Positions 45,550 to 57,490 are shown, counted from the first letter of the stretch. The stretch is 64,000 nt of DNA from Fomitopsis serialis (GCF_022376445.1 NW_025955159.1:1-64000); one strand, 5' to 3'. Program-made: numbers and translations. Notes: generated by a model from the letters alone, not told the origin.

Positions 45550-47324
45550 ATGGTATACTACGTCTTGGAGGTTCACTACTGCGGAAGGAAGGCAGAGTTG
45601 GCCCTTCTGCATAGACGCACCGCCGCTGGGTACGTCGAAACCTTTCTCCAGGACGACCTGCAAAGCCTCGACATCCCGCGCGAACCTGCGGCCATCGTCA
45701 CGAGTTTCTGGAGAGACGACGTGCCAGTGGTGCGATGCTCGTGGAATGCCGAACATCCCACCGACGACTTGGACGCTCTCGTGTGTCTCTTCCTCGGTCC
45801 AGGGAGACTTACCGCTCACTCCCGGTCTACCCTTTGCAGCATCAGGCACTAGTAGTGTTCACGCCAACGGCGCGAGCAATACGCACAACGCGGATGCGTA
45901 AAGTACTCAATGACAAACTGCGCGAGTTGCAAATGTGAGTGCAACCACGGTGTATAGTCTGGGTTATGGTTCAAATCGGAGTGTCTTCTAGTACGGTGCT
46001 CACTGCCGAGTTCCGGTTGGTTCTATTACTACGTTGATGACATCCCCCACGCAGCCTAACGCGACCCACAGGACTGAACCTGTAGCGGTGAAGCAAGAAG
46101 TGGCAGACGACGGCATCGCACTCTGGGGCGCCGCGAAGGAGAACGCACCGCCAGGCCATCAGGACGCGCCGGCCAATCCAGGACATCGCAGCAGAGTCAA
46201 GCCCGGCGCTCTGAAGACGGCTCTGGACACTGCAATCGCTGCAGCGGGCGCGCGCCTGGAGGCACTCGGGCGCGACGTGGAGGCCCGCCAGGATGACATA
46301 GTCCAGACGGGAGAGTGGCTCGATCAGTATGAGGCACAGCTGCAGGCGAGACAGATGGCGCTTCGCGAGCGTGGGATGGGTCAGTCTCATATTCAGCGCG
46401 CCTCGCGAGTGCTAACACTCATTCGCAATGACTCCCAGACTCGGAGACGGCTAACGCGCGGAAGGAGGAGGCGTTGACCCGAGTCGAGGCCCACTTGTCT
46501 GAGACGCTGACGGCGCTCAAGCACAGGGACACCCAGATTGCTGACGCACGAACCCAGCGGGCGAAAGTATGGGCCCAGCTGGCAGATAAACAGACCAACT
46601 TCGTCAAGGGGCGCATGCAGCTGACCCAAGTGACCGCAGAGCGAGATCTACTCGCGCAGAAGAAAGCGACGCTTCAGGCGGACCTTGTGCAGGCGAGGAT
46701 GACAGAGGATGAACAACAGGCTCGGCATGACACGATTGCTTGTGAGTTGATTACAAAAGGCAGTTTGGGGTCTGTCTGACCTCATTCAGCGCTGCGGGCG
46801 GAATTGGGGACACTGGGACCGGAAGTGCAGGCAGTACGAGCGGCTATTGCTGGTAAACATGTTGGCATGGTTCTCTGGAGTGGGTACTCACAAAACCTAC
46901 TAGTGACGGAAGAGGAACTTCGCCAGTTGGAGCTCAGCACACAAGCTGAGATCGAAAGGCAAATGATCGTGGAGCGAAACACCCAGAGTGAGTACGACCA
47001 ATCATGCATGTTCTTGTGTGTACTGATCATGAGCAACGAGCAGTCTTGAGCGAGAAGTTCGTCCAGACACAGTTGGATCTGATGGGCGAGGCTCTTGGTA
47101 AGCTGTCCTAGGCGATGCAGTGTTCTCAGTGATTTGACAACACACGGATTTTAGCCCTTCGCCAGCATCTAGACACGCTCATGCAGCAGCTAGAGGATGA
47201 ACGCGCTGTACGCAGGCGCAATGCGGAAGAGCTATTCTCCACCGGCCACACGGAGGCCTTCGGTGTGTTATCTCCTCATGACGTTCGCGAGCGTGCCCTA
47301 TTCACGAGTGTCTTCCACATGTAG
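45550..47324 (+). CDS. Family copy E: intact 435-aa coiled-coil protein without the NLS-like segment
   Basis: Eight exons: 45550-45780, 45840-45934, 46072-46379, 46439-46741, 46790-46852, 46904-46987, 47044-47097, 47155-47324. They total 1308 bases with phases identical to D and F. The N-terminal domain is close to D (M-V-Y-Y-V-L-E-V-H-Y-C-G-R-K-A, I-P-R-E-P-A-A-I-V). Exon 3 is 308 bases instead of 674-770: the Pro/Ala-rich stretch with the basic clusters is missing, but it re-enters in frame at V-A-V-K-Q-E-V-A-D-D...L-W-G-A-A-K-E-N-A-P-P-G. The coiled coil continues through exons 4-8 and ends F-T-S-V-F-H-M. It may be a variant that stays in the cytosol or acts as a partner of longer copies (inference). 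Confidence 0.8.
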
Positions 47325-48188
47325 TGGGGTGTTCTCGCATGGCGGGAGGATGGGCTGCTAGTGCAACGAGTGTTGAGCTGGAACGACGCTATTGACGCTA
47401 TCAGCCGGTTGGCCGTCAGTGTGTCAAGTAAGCCATGCCCCTACTGTGTTACGTCGTAATACAAACTACAGTCAAACACGGACTACTCTCACCATCCTTC
47501 AGGCGTTCATGATCCTTTGAATACCCCTCGAATGTGTATCATCTCGTATTGTAATTTTCCTTTCATGCGATGTAATACCTTTGGTTGGGCTTGATTCGAA
47601 CAACGTAGTGCGCAGGAGCAGAAGATGCTGGCCCGGGCCAGTGCAATACCCGAGGCTGACACTTCAGATAATTGAGTGGGTATCTTCAACAGTTGACTGT
47701 ACTAGTAACCAGAGGGACGAGCAGCATTTGAAAGCGATATCCAATATATCACGGCACACACAAGTCATGATCTAAAGCATCTTGCGACCGATTGAGCTAC
47801 CGTGCGCATATGGTTGCTCGAAGGTCACCTGCCGGTGAGGCCTGAGGTACCCTTCATTGACAGTGCAGCGACGACTGGTGGCGTCGTCCGGTAGCCTCAG
47901 GGCAAGACATCCGACAGCACCCAAGGCTTGATCGAGACTGCGAAATGTCCGGAGTGTCTGACAATAGCATACCCATGAACCCTTCTCCGATGGGTATATT
48001 TAAATGACAAATAACGCCACGGGCAATACACTATAGTAAGGAAGACATGATGATACGATACACATAATCGATGTGAGATATATAAAGACGGTGAGAGTAC
48101 TCTGTGTCGGGCTGCGATGTGCACCACGGCGTGGCAACAGCTTACGGGTAGATCTTCATCCTCCTGCCCATAGAGGATGTCCCTCAAC
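47325..48188. other. Centre of the inverted array, between the 3' ends of copies E and F
   Basis: 864 bp between two tail-to-tail genes; the axis of symmetry is near 47.8 kb. Short 3'-flank-like sequences of the family occur at both sides (about 47440-47560 and, inverted, 48010-48110). No tRNA-like unit or ORF of note. Confidence 0.5.
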
Positions 48189-50299
48189 TCACCGCTGCAT
48201 AGGGAACATAGTGGTAAGTAGGCCATCGCGGCCGCGACCGTCGTACAGTAACGACGGACCAGAGGATTCCCTGTGCGCAGCGCGCTCGCCCTCTAGCTGC
48301 TGCGTGAACATCTCGACCCGCTCGCGAAGCACTGGATGTCCGTCCGTCGTCAGCGCCATGAGAACGCATCTATCTCCCAGGACAGCTTACCAGAAATGTC
48401 GCCTAGCAGATCCAGCTGTGTCCGGACAACCTTCTTGCCAAAGTCTGGCCGTCACTCGTCATCAGCATACACAAGGGCATGACTGATCGTACGCAGACGC
48501 ACTCTGAGCTTTCAACTCCACGGCCTGTCGTCTGTCGACCACGGCTTGCCGCTTGAGCGTTGAGCGGCGGCGGCCCTCTTCAGTCACTAGGAGGGGTGTG
48601 AGTACCAGCTCCGAAACGCCATGACAACATGCTTACGAATAGCGACTGCGTGTATCGCCTCCGCCTCCGGTCGCAGCGCGTCCAATTCAACTCGCAACGC
48701 TGGAGGAATTCAGACGGGATCCAACGCTACCCATGCCCATGGACTCACAAGTAATCGTGTCCTGCGTAACTTGCTGTTCGGCTTCGCTCGGCTTCCTCTC
48801 CTGCACAGCTTGAAGGTCCGCCTGAAGGGCCGCCACCTCCTGCGCGAGCCGATCCCTCGCTGTGGTCACCTCGGCCAGCCGCATCTGCCCCCTGACGGCC
48901 TGGGTCTCGGCGTGGGCCAGCTTCGCCTCCGCCTCCGCTACCTGGGTGGCTGTCTCCGCCAGCTGGGTATCCGGGGCACTCAGCCTTGTCCTCGCCTCGT
49001 ACAACTGGCCCTCAGCGCGTGTCAGCGCCGCGTCCGTCCGCGCCGCATCTGCCGCCATCTCTGCGGATCGACATCAGCACTGGCCGCAGCGCACGGGAGG
49101 AGACTTACCCCTCTCTTGCTCGCGGAGCGCCGCCTCGCTCGCTCGCAGCCGGGCTTCGCGCTGAGTGAGCCGGTCACTCACCCACGCCGTCTCATCCCGG
49201 CGGTCCTCGAGATCGCGCTGGAGTTCCTCCAGGCGCGCGTCTGCTGCAGCGGCCGCCTCGTCCAGAGCCGGCTTCAGACTGCCCACAATACTGCCCACAA
49301 TACTGGGCTCGACTCCGTTGCGATCGCCGGGCGGGACGTTCACGTTCGCGGTGCCGGCGTCGGCACCCCAGAGAGCCTCGGCGTCATCCGGGACTTCTTG
49401 CTTCACCGCTACTTCATCCACGTCGGCCCCGTTCGAGATGTCCAGGAGCACAGCGCGAGCAGCAGTTCCAGCCGTCCCAGTGTCAGAAGCCCCAGCAGCG
49501 CAAGCAGGTCCGGCAACACCAGTTACATTCTGCGAGGACCCAGTGTCAGGACGAGTGTTCGTGTCAGTAGAGCCTCTTGCAGGAGGATTGACGTCGAGAC
49601 GAGTCCCAGCATCTGCAGTCGGTTGCGTAGCCGGTGCGGATGTTTGTGTGCTGGACGTGGAAGCTTGCTGCCGTAGTCGTTTCGCCTGGTTCGCAGTGCC
49701 ACCGCCATTAGTGGGCGAGCGAGCGCGCTTCGACGCTCCAGAGGGCTGAGCTGGGGTTGGAACGGCTTGCGACGCCGGCTCTGTGTCACTGCAAGGTCCA
49801 TCAGTCTCGCCGACCACCGGTGCTGAGCCGAACGTACGTGATCTCGGCGACAATCTGGGAGCTAGACGTTTCGGCGAGCTGAGCGAGAGTACAGGTCCTT
49901 GGGCGGGCGGTGGACTCACATGTTCATTTCGAGCAGTTGGCGTTTGAACGCCTTGCGTTCGTTCTTCGTCTGCGCGTTGACGCGAGCGGGCAAGAGCGCG
50001 TCGATCGCCGCGCGCTGAAACGAGGAGTGAGCGATGTGTTCGCCGGCGGTGTAGAGACGGGAGCCTACCAGAGCGTCCGAGGCGTCTCCGCGATGCTCGA
50101 TATTCCATGCGCACCGTATCGCTGGGACAGAGCCTAGCCAGGAACTGGTGGTGCGAGCCCCAGGTTCGCGAGGGATGCCGAGCTTTACAAGGTCTTCCCT
50201 GACGAACCGTTCGATATACTTTGGAGACCGCCGCCTATGGGAAACGGCCAGTTGAGCTTTCACCCCAGAGTACTGGAAGTCCAAGACGTAGTGCTGCAT
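48189..50299 (-). CDS. Family copy F: intact 583-aa coiled-coil protein
   Basis: Eight exons read leftwards: 50299-50069, 50014-49920, 49878-49109, 49060-48749, 48699-48637, 48586-48503, 48444-48391, 48331-48189; 1752 bases, same phases as D and E. The N-terminal domain opens M-Q-H-Y-V-L-D-F-Q-Y-S-G-V-K-A and contains L-G-I-P-R-E-P-G-A and V-P-A-I-R-C-A-W-N. Exon 3 has the basic clusters S-K-R-A-R-S-P and A-K-R-L-R-Q, then V-A-V-K-Q-E-V-P-D-D-A-E-A-L-W-G; the usual A-A-K-E-N is replaced by A-N-V-N-V-P-P-G. The coiled coil runs through exons 3-8 (V-V-R-T-Q-L-D-L-L-G-D-I, L-R-E-R-V-E-M-F-T-Q-Q-L). It is the longest intact copy. Confidence 0.8.
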
Positions 50300-50744
50300 G
50301 TTGTTAGTCTGGAAAGTCGTGCACGACAGCCCGCTGCCGAGAGAAGGGGATAGTCTGAGTATGTCGGTAGTGATGATATGTTGCGGACACGACTCACAAC
50401 GGGTGCGGCAGTGGAACCAAGTAACACACGTGATTGGACTCGCGGACCCAGATCGGCGTCGCTGTCCCTCCTCGCGCGACGGCCCCACGTCACTTCAGAT
50501 ATCTCCCGCATAATCCTTCGCCAGGACGTCCGCATCGTCCACAAGACCTGCGGGCGGCGTGCTGCCATGCGCACGTATCTTGTACCAGCCAGTCACAGCA
50601 TGAACAAGTTCACAAGCAAAGGCTGCAGCGGGAATCTCGACGTGCTCGTCCTCTGTTGTCGCCGACCATTACATAGTGTACGCCAATCAGCACACCTGCA
50701 TTACCGACAGCGACGCAAAATGAGGGATCAATATAGCTAAGAAG

Positions 50745-51440
50745 ATGTCGGTCACTACTCAGCGCTCAGCAGCGCCGACTATGCGTCCCATTCACCAAAA
50801 GGAAAATTGCCTGCTCGTGGCGGAGAATCGATCCCCCGGTGCGCTTCGAAGGCGCGACTCCCCAGGCACCATGTTGCCCGGGCATGCCGCAATCACGTTC
50901 GGAGACTACGACCGCTTCGTTAAACAGTCGACGTGCGGAGTCCACGCACCACGAATGTGTTCGCACTTTCGAGGGCGATATTGACCAGTAAGACTGACAT
51001 TTTAGACCGCCGCGGTCACGCGTAGCAGCGAGATACGATGCCAGGGTACCACAAGACAAACCTCGACGAGGGCGCCGTCACTGACAGACACAGGACACTG
51101 CAGCTGGCAGGCGTCGCGCGAGGCGACGAAAGGCTGACGCCTGTCGAGACTCGAATTTGGTTGCCGTCATCGCCACGCGCTGTCAGGAAAAGGGGCCCGC
51201 GGAAGACATCTGGTGTGACAGGCTGAGAGCTGCACATGCGGGAGGTTGACTGCAGCGCGCCCGACAACATGTGACGAGTGGTTATGGACTCCCCTCTCCA
51301 AGCCGTCGAGCTGTCAAGACAGAAGGCCAGCCCGTAAATCCAGCCCATGCACCATCACATGCATCGTGATCAGAAGTCGACCATGGACCAAATCGAGTGT
51401 GGCACCACTTCAACTCCGGACACGGCCTGTAACGGAGCCA
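50745..51440 (-). repeat. Repeat R4, copy 2
   Basis: Inverted and very similar to 32390-33060. It lies immediately upstream of copy F, with tRNA-like unit 10 at its downstream end. Confidence 0.75.
50797..50922 (-). ncRNA. tRNA-like Pol III unit 10, upstream of copy F
   Basis: Minus strand: box A-like TAACGAAGCGG (50922-50912, one mismatch), box B GATCGATTC (50833-50825), then a TTTT run. About 500 bp upstream of the copy F ATG. Confidence 0.5.
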
Positions 51441-51459
51441 ACAATGTGCCCGCGCCCGG

Positions 51460-52000
51460 ACTAGGTCAATTAAAAGTGACCGTGTCAGCGTGCGGGGAAG
51501 CGCGGCAAGCCGTGGAGCTGCGATGCGAATCGCCGTCCTGAGGGGAGACGCAGGCAGGAAAAAAAGTGAGGTCTGGTCATGGGGCAGCGGAGAATCGATC
51601 CCCTGGCGCACTTCAGGAGACCAACTCTCCAGGCCTCACTCGGTGCCCAGGAGCCGCCCATCGCTAACCGCTACGCTACGCAGCGTACGTCAACAGAACA
51701 CGCACCACGAGTATCTCGGCGTCGAAGGGATGCCGCTCGAGCATTGAAAGTCGAACGATGAGGGGATCCCAACGGGACGCGGCCGACTCGTAGGTACAGG
51801 TGGAGCACCATTTCTGCCAGTGGCATCGAGAAGACGGAGGAAGTACTCTGAATTGACGGGTCCAGATGCTCTGAACGGCTTGGTGGAGCTATACAGTACA
51901 TACCATAATCGACGTCGACGCTTCCCGGAACAGCCGTCTGCGGCGACGCAACGACAGCCTGTCATCCCCGGGCATCCTCCGCGGAGATTGGCACCCGAGA
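51460..52000 (-). repeat. Repeat R2, copy 3
   Basis: Minus-strand R2 copy with tRNA-like unit 11. Together with 50745-51440 it gives two different tRNA-like units upstream of copy F. Confidence 0.7.
51559..51678 (-). ncRNA. tRNA-like Pol III unit 11
   Basis: Minus strand: box A TAGCGTAGCGG (51678-51668), box B GATCGATTC (51600-51592), seven-T run (51565-51559). All three elements fit consensus. Confidence 0.7.
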
Positions 52001-52540
52001 GGACTCGCTCGCCTTCGTGACATATCTTGAGCCACAGATTCTCCGTCCCGACGACTCGGACGCCCTCACAACACGTCGGCGAGTCGTGACCTGTGACCCC
52101 GGCAGGCATTGGCAGACGACTGAGGCTACGACGCACCTGCGGACGTCACAGCCGTCCCGCCTTGCGTGTCATCGATTCATTTTCCTAGGAATCGCAGGTG
52201 TCGTATGTTTCCAGTGCCCATAAATACCCAGCATCACCGATAAAGCTGCAGTGGGGACGACTCGGACACACGGAGAGGAGTGCAGGGGGTTGGGAAGCGG
52301 ATGAATCCGCGTTGGAGGATCTCGGAGATCGCGAACCGGCCTCGCGGAGTCAAAATTAGGCTCTGCCGGTTCAACTCAGCAAGCCGAGATTGGATCTTTA
52401 CAAGACACCCGTTTCGCAGACTAACAAAACTGGATAAATGGGAGCTATCGGGTAACTCGAAGAACGTGTCCGTTTCCGTCAGTGGGCGTGTGCCCGCACC
52501 GTGATGCGCACAGCAAGAAGTTCTGAGGTCTGATCAGGCT
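51960..52540 (-). repeat. Repeat R1, copy 4 (inverted)
   Basis: Carries the reverse complement of the R1 marker near 52320. Situated directly downstream of copy G on the minus strand, as R1 follows copies B and C on the plus strand. Confidence 0.65.
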
Positions 52541-52584
52541 TGAAGGGACCAATAGTACAGGACAACGTGTCTAATCCGACTCTA

Positions 52585-53967
52585 CTAGTAAATGATAGTC
52601 AGGTGTCTAAAGGACTGTGAGATTAGTCTGTGTGTGGCTGCATCGTGCATTACAACGTATATCAATCGGGCACTGAACACATCGACGACCCACTGGCTGA
52701 CAACGTCCACAGCGATGCTACAGGTCAGCAACCGTCGCGCTAACACCCTGGCATCCTGCCGCGTGACTCGGAGGACGCCCCTTGACTCCCAGCTGCAAAG
52801 GGGACACGTAATGAATAGATCGTCACGCCCGCGAAGGAACCTGAATGACGCACCGAAGGCCTCTCCCCGGGCATCTGCCAAGGTGGGGCATTGCTCCTGT
52901 GCCTTCGCAGCGCGCTCGTCCTCCCGCTTCCGCTTAAGCTCCTCCAGCTGCCGTTGAAGGGCTAGACACCGCTACGTTGTCAGCACATCGCTGAGAAACA
53001 CCGCGTCGCCTAGGGAAGCTTACCAAGCCTAACATCCATCAGATCCCATATTTCCTGGGCGAACTTCTCGCTCATGACTGCTCATCGCTCGTGGTCAGCA
53101 TATGTGAGTATGGATGATTGATCGTGCTCACTCTGGATGTTCCGCTCCACGACCAGTCGCCGGTCGATCTCAGCTTGAGTTTTGAGCTCCAACTGGTGCA
53201 GTTCCTCCTCCGCCACTAGGAGGCTTTATGAGTACCCGCTCCAGAGATCCATGCCGATATGCTTACCAACAGCGGCCGCCTGCGCTGCCCGGACTTGTCG
53301 TAACCTCTCCAATTCCACCCGCAGCGCTGGACGAAGTCAGACAAAACCCACGCTGCCTTCGTGCATCAACTCACAAGCGTTCTTGTCATGCAGGGCCTGT
53401 ATTTTATCCTCTCTCGTCCTCTCCTGCACAAGCTCCGCCCAAACCGTCGCTGCCTCCTGCGCGAGCCGGTCCCGCTCCGCGGTCATACCGGCCAGCAGCA
53501 CCTGCCCCTCCCCGATCAGAGCCCGCACGTCCGCCAGCAGTGCGCATGCCTCCGCCAGCTCGGTGTCTGCGTCCCCGCGCGGCGTCACCGTCTCAGATAA
53601 CTGGGCCTCGCACCGAGCGAGCCGCTCGTTCGTCTGCGTGATGTCTTCCTGGCAGGCCTCCAGCTCGCGCCCGAGCTCCACCAGCCGCGCGTGTCTTGCA
53701 GCGAGTGCAGCGCAGCGAGTGCCGGCCTTGACCACGCTGCGGTCACCTGCATTGGCTCGTGCGCCGGACGAGGGGCGGAGACGCTTGCTCTCAGGCTCGC
53801 CCGCGACAGGCGAGCGCGGGCGCTTTGGCGTTTGAGCCGGGGTCGTGGGGCTGGTTGTTCGCTCCTGTGGGTTGATTTAGGCTGCGTGAGCGGTGTGATT
53901 AGTGCAGGAGAACGGCCTACGAGGATTCGGCGGTGAGCGTCGTGCTGGAAGACTCTCTGGAATGCAT
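52585..53967 (-). pseudogene. Family copy G: coiled-coil gene lacking exons 1-2, otherwise open
   Basis: The leader and ATG (53967) run directly into sequence that is intron 2 in intact copies, giving a stop after 16 codons; exons 1-2 are deleted as in copy C. From exon 3 on the frame is open: K-R-P-R-S-P-V-A-G, L-G-R-E-L-E-A-C-Q-E-D-I, V-R-A-L-I-G-E-G-Q-V-L-L-A-G, W-A-E-L-V-Q-E-R-T, L-E-R-L-R-Q-V-R-A-A-Q-A, L-H-Q-L-E-L-K-T-Q-A-E-I-D, L-Q-R-Q-L-E-E-L-K-R-K. The VKQE block is missing. An N-terminally truncated coiled-coil protein from another start cannot be excluded. It is the inverted counterpart of copy C. Confidence 0.65.
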
Positions 53968-54309
53968 GGTTGCCGTCGTGAGTGTTCAGTGAGTGAGTGT
54001 GCGACAGCCCGCTGTCGAGAGGAGAATGGGGTGTGCGGTCGACTGAGTGCGGCTCGAAGAGTGGGAGAGTGAATTCAACCAGGTGCAGTGCATGCGCGTG
54101 TGCATGGAACCAATGCCAGCGTGAACAGGCGCGAGCTACAGAAGCGATCTGCCACGGAGTTCACGACGTGTCCGCGCAACTCCACCGCCTCCCCGCCTCG
54201 ATACGCGCCGACGCCGTCACAGCAACTCGATTGTGAGATCTGTCAGAGTTGGAGACCAGCGGCAGGGGGCTATGGCAAGACGGTCCAGTGACGATCGACA
54301 GGTCGTGCC

Positions 54310-54780
54310 GCGGATAGTCAAAAAGTAACCGCTCGATGGGAGGGAGTCGATCCCGCAGCGCTACAGGAGAGTTCCCAGGCTTCCACTAGCTGCCCAAGCG
54401 TACCACCGGGTACGGCCGCAGCAGACCATTTGACTATCTGCCGACTTTCCTGGGGGGTATGCACCACGAACAAATCCACGATTTTTGGAGACGGGGCACG
54501 GCAGTAGTGAACGCAGGCTTTGGCCACTCGGGCGACAGCTCGAGGTTGTGACGCAAGCGAAGTCCCAGATGCGTTGGAGCGAACCGAACCAAGAAGAGAC
54601 GCGTGAACTTCGACGCGATTGACACTGCCGAAAGGACACCGCGCACCGCGACCATGTTCTCTTCTTCGGTGACGGATTGGAGGGTGGCAGTCACGCGCAC
54701 GCCGACGGTGCCTCGGAATGTGAAGCGTGTCGGGACAGCCGAGCCCAACTCCTGTCACAACAGAGGAGAGCGGCGTGACA
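54310..54780 (-). repeat. Repeat R3, inverted copy
   Basis: Inverted counterpart of 39600-40080, located upstream of copy G. Confidence 0.7.
54320..54436 (-). ncRNA. tRNA-like Pol III unit 12, upstream of copy G
   Basis: Minus strand: box A TAGTCAAATGG (54436-54426), box B GATCGACTC (54352-54344), five-T run (54324-54320). About 350 bp upstream of the copy G leader ATG. Confidence 0.7.
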
Positions 54781-54859
54781 GGGACAGTGAGCATATGATG
54801 TCGCTGCAACGGACACCGCGCGATGCAATGAGAACCTGACACCTGTCGGCGCTGGAGCT

Positions 54860-55400
54860 CCGTTGCTGCCGTCGCCGACCGCATCGAGCGTGACAGCACT
54901 TGCACTCCGGATACGCAGGCAGAAAAAAAGTGAGGTCTGGTCATGGGGCAGCGGAGAATCGATCCCCTGGCGCACTTCAGGAGACGCACTCTCCAGGCCG
55001 CACTCGGTGCCCAGGAGCCGCCCTTCGCTGACCACTACGCTACGTCGCATGATCCAGCAGAACACGTACCACGAGTATCTCGGCGTCCCCAGGGAGATGT
55101 CGCCGAGCGTGCAAGTCGGGCGAGGGGAGGAGCCCAACGGGACGCGACCGACTCGGAGGGACAGCCGGGCTGGAGCGCCATTAATTCTGCCAGAGGGATC
55201 GAGGAGGCGGAGGCATCCGGATCGACGCGTCAAGCTGCTTTGAACGGCGTAGTGGCGCCATACAGTGCGTGTCACAATCGACGTCGACGCATCCCGATTT
55301 CCGGAACAGCCGTCTACGGCGACGCAACGAAAGCCTGTCATCCCCCGGGCATCGTCCACTGCATGTCGCGGAAGGGCACCCGAGGACCCGCTCACGCCCT
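54860..55400 (-). repeat. Repeat R2, copy 4
   Basis: Minus-strand R2 copy containing tRNA-like unit 13; close to 51460-52000 and 35600-36130. Confidence 0.7.
54923..55042 (-). ncRNA. tRNA-like Pol III unit 13
   Basis: Minus strand: box A TAGCGTAGTGG (55042-55032), box B GATCGATTC (54964-54956), seven-T run (54929-54923). Confidence 0.7.
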
Positions 55401-55880
55401 TCGTGGCAGTCAAAACTGGCGACGTACTGACGACGCCCTCGCAGCTGATGGTGGCACAGGCAAGCAGACGACGACGACGTACCTGCGAACTTGACTTGAG
55501 TCGACCTGCCTTCGTGTCTTCGATTCATATTCCTGGGAGTTGCGAGTGCCGTAGTCGCATATTGCCCAGATATTCACAGAGTCTCAGACAAAGCCGCAGC
55601 ATGGCTCACTCAGAGAGACACGGAGAGGAGTGCTTTGGGCAGATTTCGGTGCTAGCAGCTCGCGACAGCCGCGGAAGCACATCTTCAAATTGAACCCGCT
55701 TCAGGGGATCTCGGAGATCGCGGACCGGCTCGCGGAGTCAAAGATCAGGCGCCCGGCGGCCCATTTTCGTACATACGCCGAGATTGGATCGTTACAAGAC
55801 TTTAGCTTCTCTGGTTCGCAGACAAAGGCCGGAGTTATTGCAGGCCACTCGAAGACCGTTTCCGTTCCCGTCAGTGGACG
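55330..55880 (-). repeat. Repeat R1, copy 5 (inverted)
   Basis: Reverse complement of the R1 marker near 55710 with similar flanks. No tRNA-like unit of its own. Confidence 0.6.
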
Positions 55881-55899
55881 TGTGCCCGCTTCCCTACGA

Positions 55900-57350
55900 T
55901 GCTGTTGTCGGGCGAACACCTGCAGTCTCACACGGCGCACAACATCGATGACAGACGGTGGACGTCGTGGCGTGCTAGCCTTTCTCGCCGGTCGTCGGAC
56001 AGCTGGGCCTCCTCCCTCCCAACACCTGGGGCCTGGTCGATGCGCAGGAGGGACGTGCGATGGGTTCGGATTGAGGGGAGCATCATGTGCGTCCTGCTCT
56101 ACTATAGCGGAGACTCCTCTTCACTGCTAATGTATATGCGCGCGCCTCTGTTTTGTTGGTCGCTTCCGCAGCAAGCAGTCGCCGCTGAGATTCGGGCCGA
56201 GAGAAAGTGGAACGCGTCACGATGCACGGCACTGCCAGATGCAAGCGCGACGTCCTCGTCGGGGAGAGGCAAAGACCTGGATAGCTTTCAGCGACCACGT
56301 ACGCGGATGTGAGCCGACGTTATTTGGTGATCGCTCACGGAGACTGACAGCATCGCAGAGGCAGAGAGTCCATCTTCCGCTCCATTCCGTTCGAGTCCGC
56401 CCGCACCGTCGGTTCCGTCGGCTTCAGCATTATCTGCTAAAAATCAAAATTTCTTTCATGCGACACGGCACTTGCAAGGGCGAAACACCACCTCACGCTC
56501 ACCAGTGGCACTGCTGACGACGCCGTGTTGGGACGTTACACCCGCCATGCCTTCCGTAGCTCTCAGCTGAACACTAAGCGGTCCGCTCCTGTACTCAATC
56601 GAGGCTGGGGACCATCCCACATCGGAAAGCGCGCTGGATGGGGATCACAAGGAGCTACGCACGAGAGCGATCTCCATGCGGATCCGCGGGACATCGGCGA
56701 CTCGGGGAACGCGGACGCTCCGGACGAGTCGGGGAGCATCCTTGACTCGGGTGACGACTGGGTCAGTCTGCGCTCGGCTAGATCTCCTCTCGTTCATGTC
56801 AGCCCGGGCAGCCAACGTTCCGCTGCGTCCAGCTCGACGCTTGACGAAGCCACTCTGCGGTCGCATGCGCGGCCGTCTGTTGGCGGTGGTAGTTTCTGGC
56901 AGTTCTCCCCTCTGCTTCACGTACCGCCCGGGGATGCCGCACCTCACAGCCGCCCTGCTCCTGCCATCAGAGCCGCCGCTCCCACTTCCGAGGTGAACGT
57001 CGGGATGTCGTTCGACTTCGGATCCGAGACGCGCCGTGCGTCTTACTACACCCGACCTCCGCGCGCTGGGCACGGATGGACGGCAGGCCGACGGAGCTCT
57101 GCGACTCGCGGCCCAGGATGACGCGGTGCCCGTGCGCCCACCCGCCGCGCTGCAGCTTTCGGGCTTCGACGCGGAACCGCGGCTCGACTCGGGGACGCCG
57201 AGCGCGGGATGTCCGTTCTTCGAGCCTCGGTGGCACTACACGCGTCGCGACCGCGACGGCAACACTGTCAGCGTGCGCGCTCAGACCGCCTCCCTCGCTC
57301 CGGTTCTCTCGACGGCGGGCTGTCGCGTGCACCCCTCAAGGCTGAACACC
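55900..57350. other. Region upstream of copy H with one long unassigned open frame
   Basis: A plus-strand open frame (56525-57121) lacks an ATG at its start and encodes an acidic/Ser-rich stretch (D-S-G-D-D-W-V-S-L-R-S-A-R-S-P); it might be an exon but no homology is recognised. Just before copy H the family leader variant CGGGCTGTCGCGTG is present. No tRNA-like unit was found. Confidence 0.35.
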
Positions 57351-57490
57351 ATGAGGCACTGCGTCCTGGACATCCAGTACGCTGGGGTGAAAGCTCAGCT
57401 GGCCGTCTTCTGTAGGCGGCAGGCCGCCACGGACGTTTGAGAGACTCGTCAGGGGCGACCTGCGCACGCGTGACTTTCAGTCTACTGCAT
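57351..57490 (+). pseudogene. Family copy H: frameshifted 5' fragment
   Basis: M-R-H-C-V-L-D-I-Q-Y-A-G-V-K-A-Q-L-A-V is a clear family N-terminus, but the frame ends at TGA after R-R-Q-A-A-T-D-V. The expected F-E-R-L-V-R-G-D-L continues one base out of frame and homology is lost soon after. It lies convergent to the 3' end of copy I. Confidence 0.7.

Noticed and set aside
48621..49676. 351-codon plus-strand ORF across copy F
   Set aside because: Antisense shadow of exons 3-5 of copy F, which splice in frame on the minus strand.
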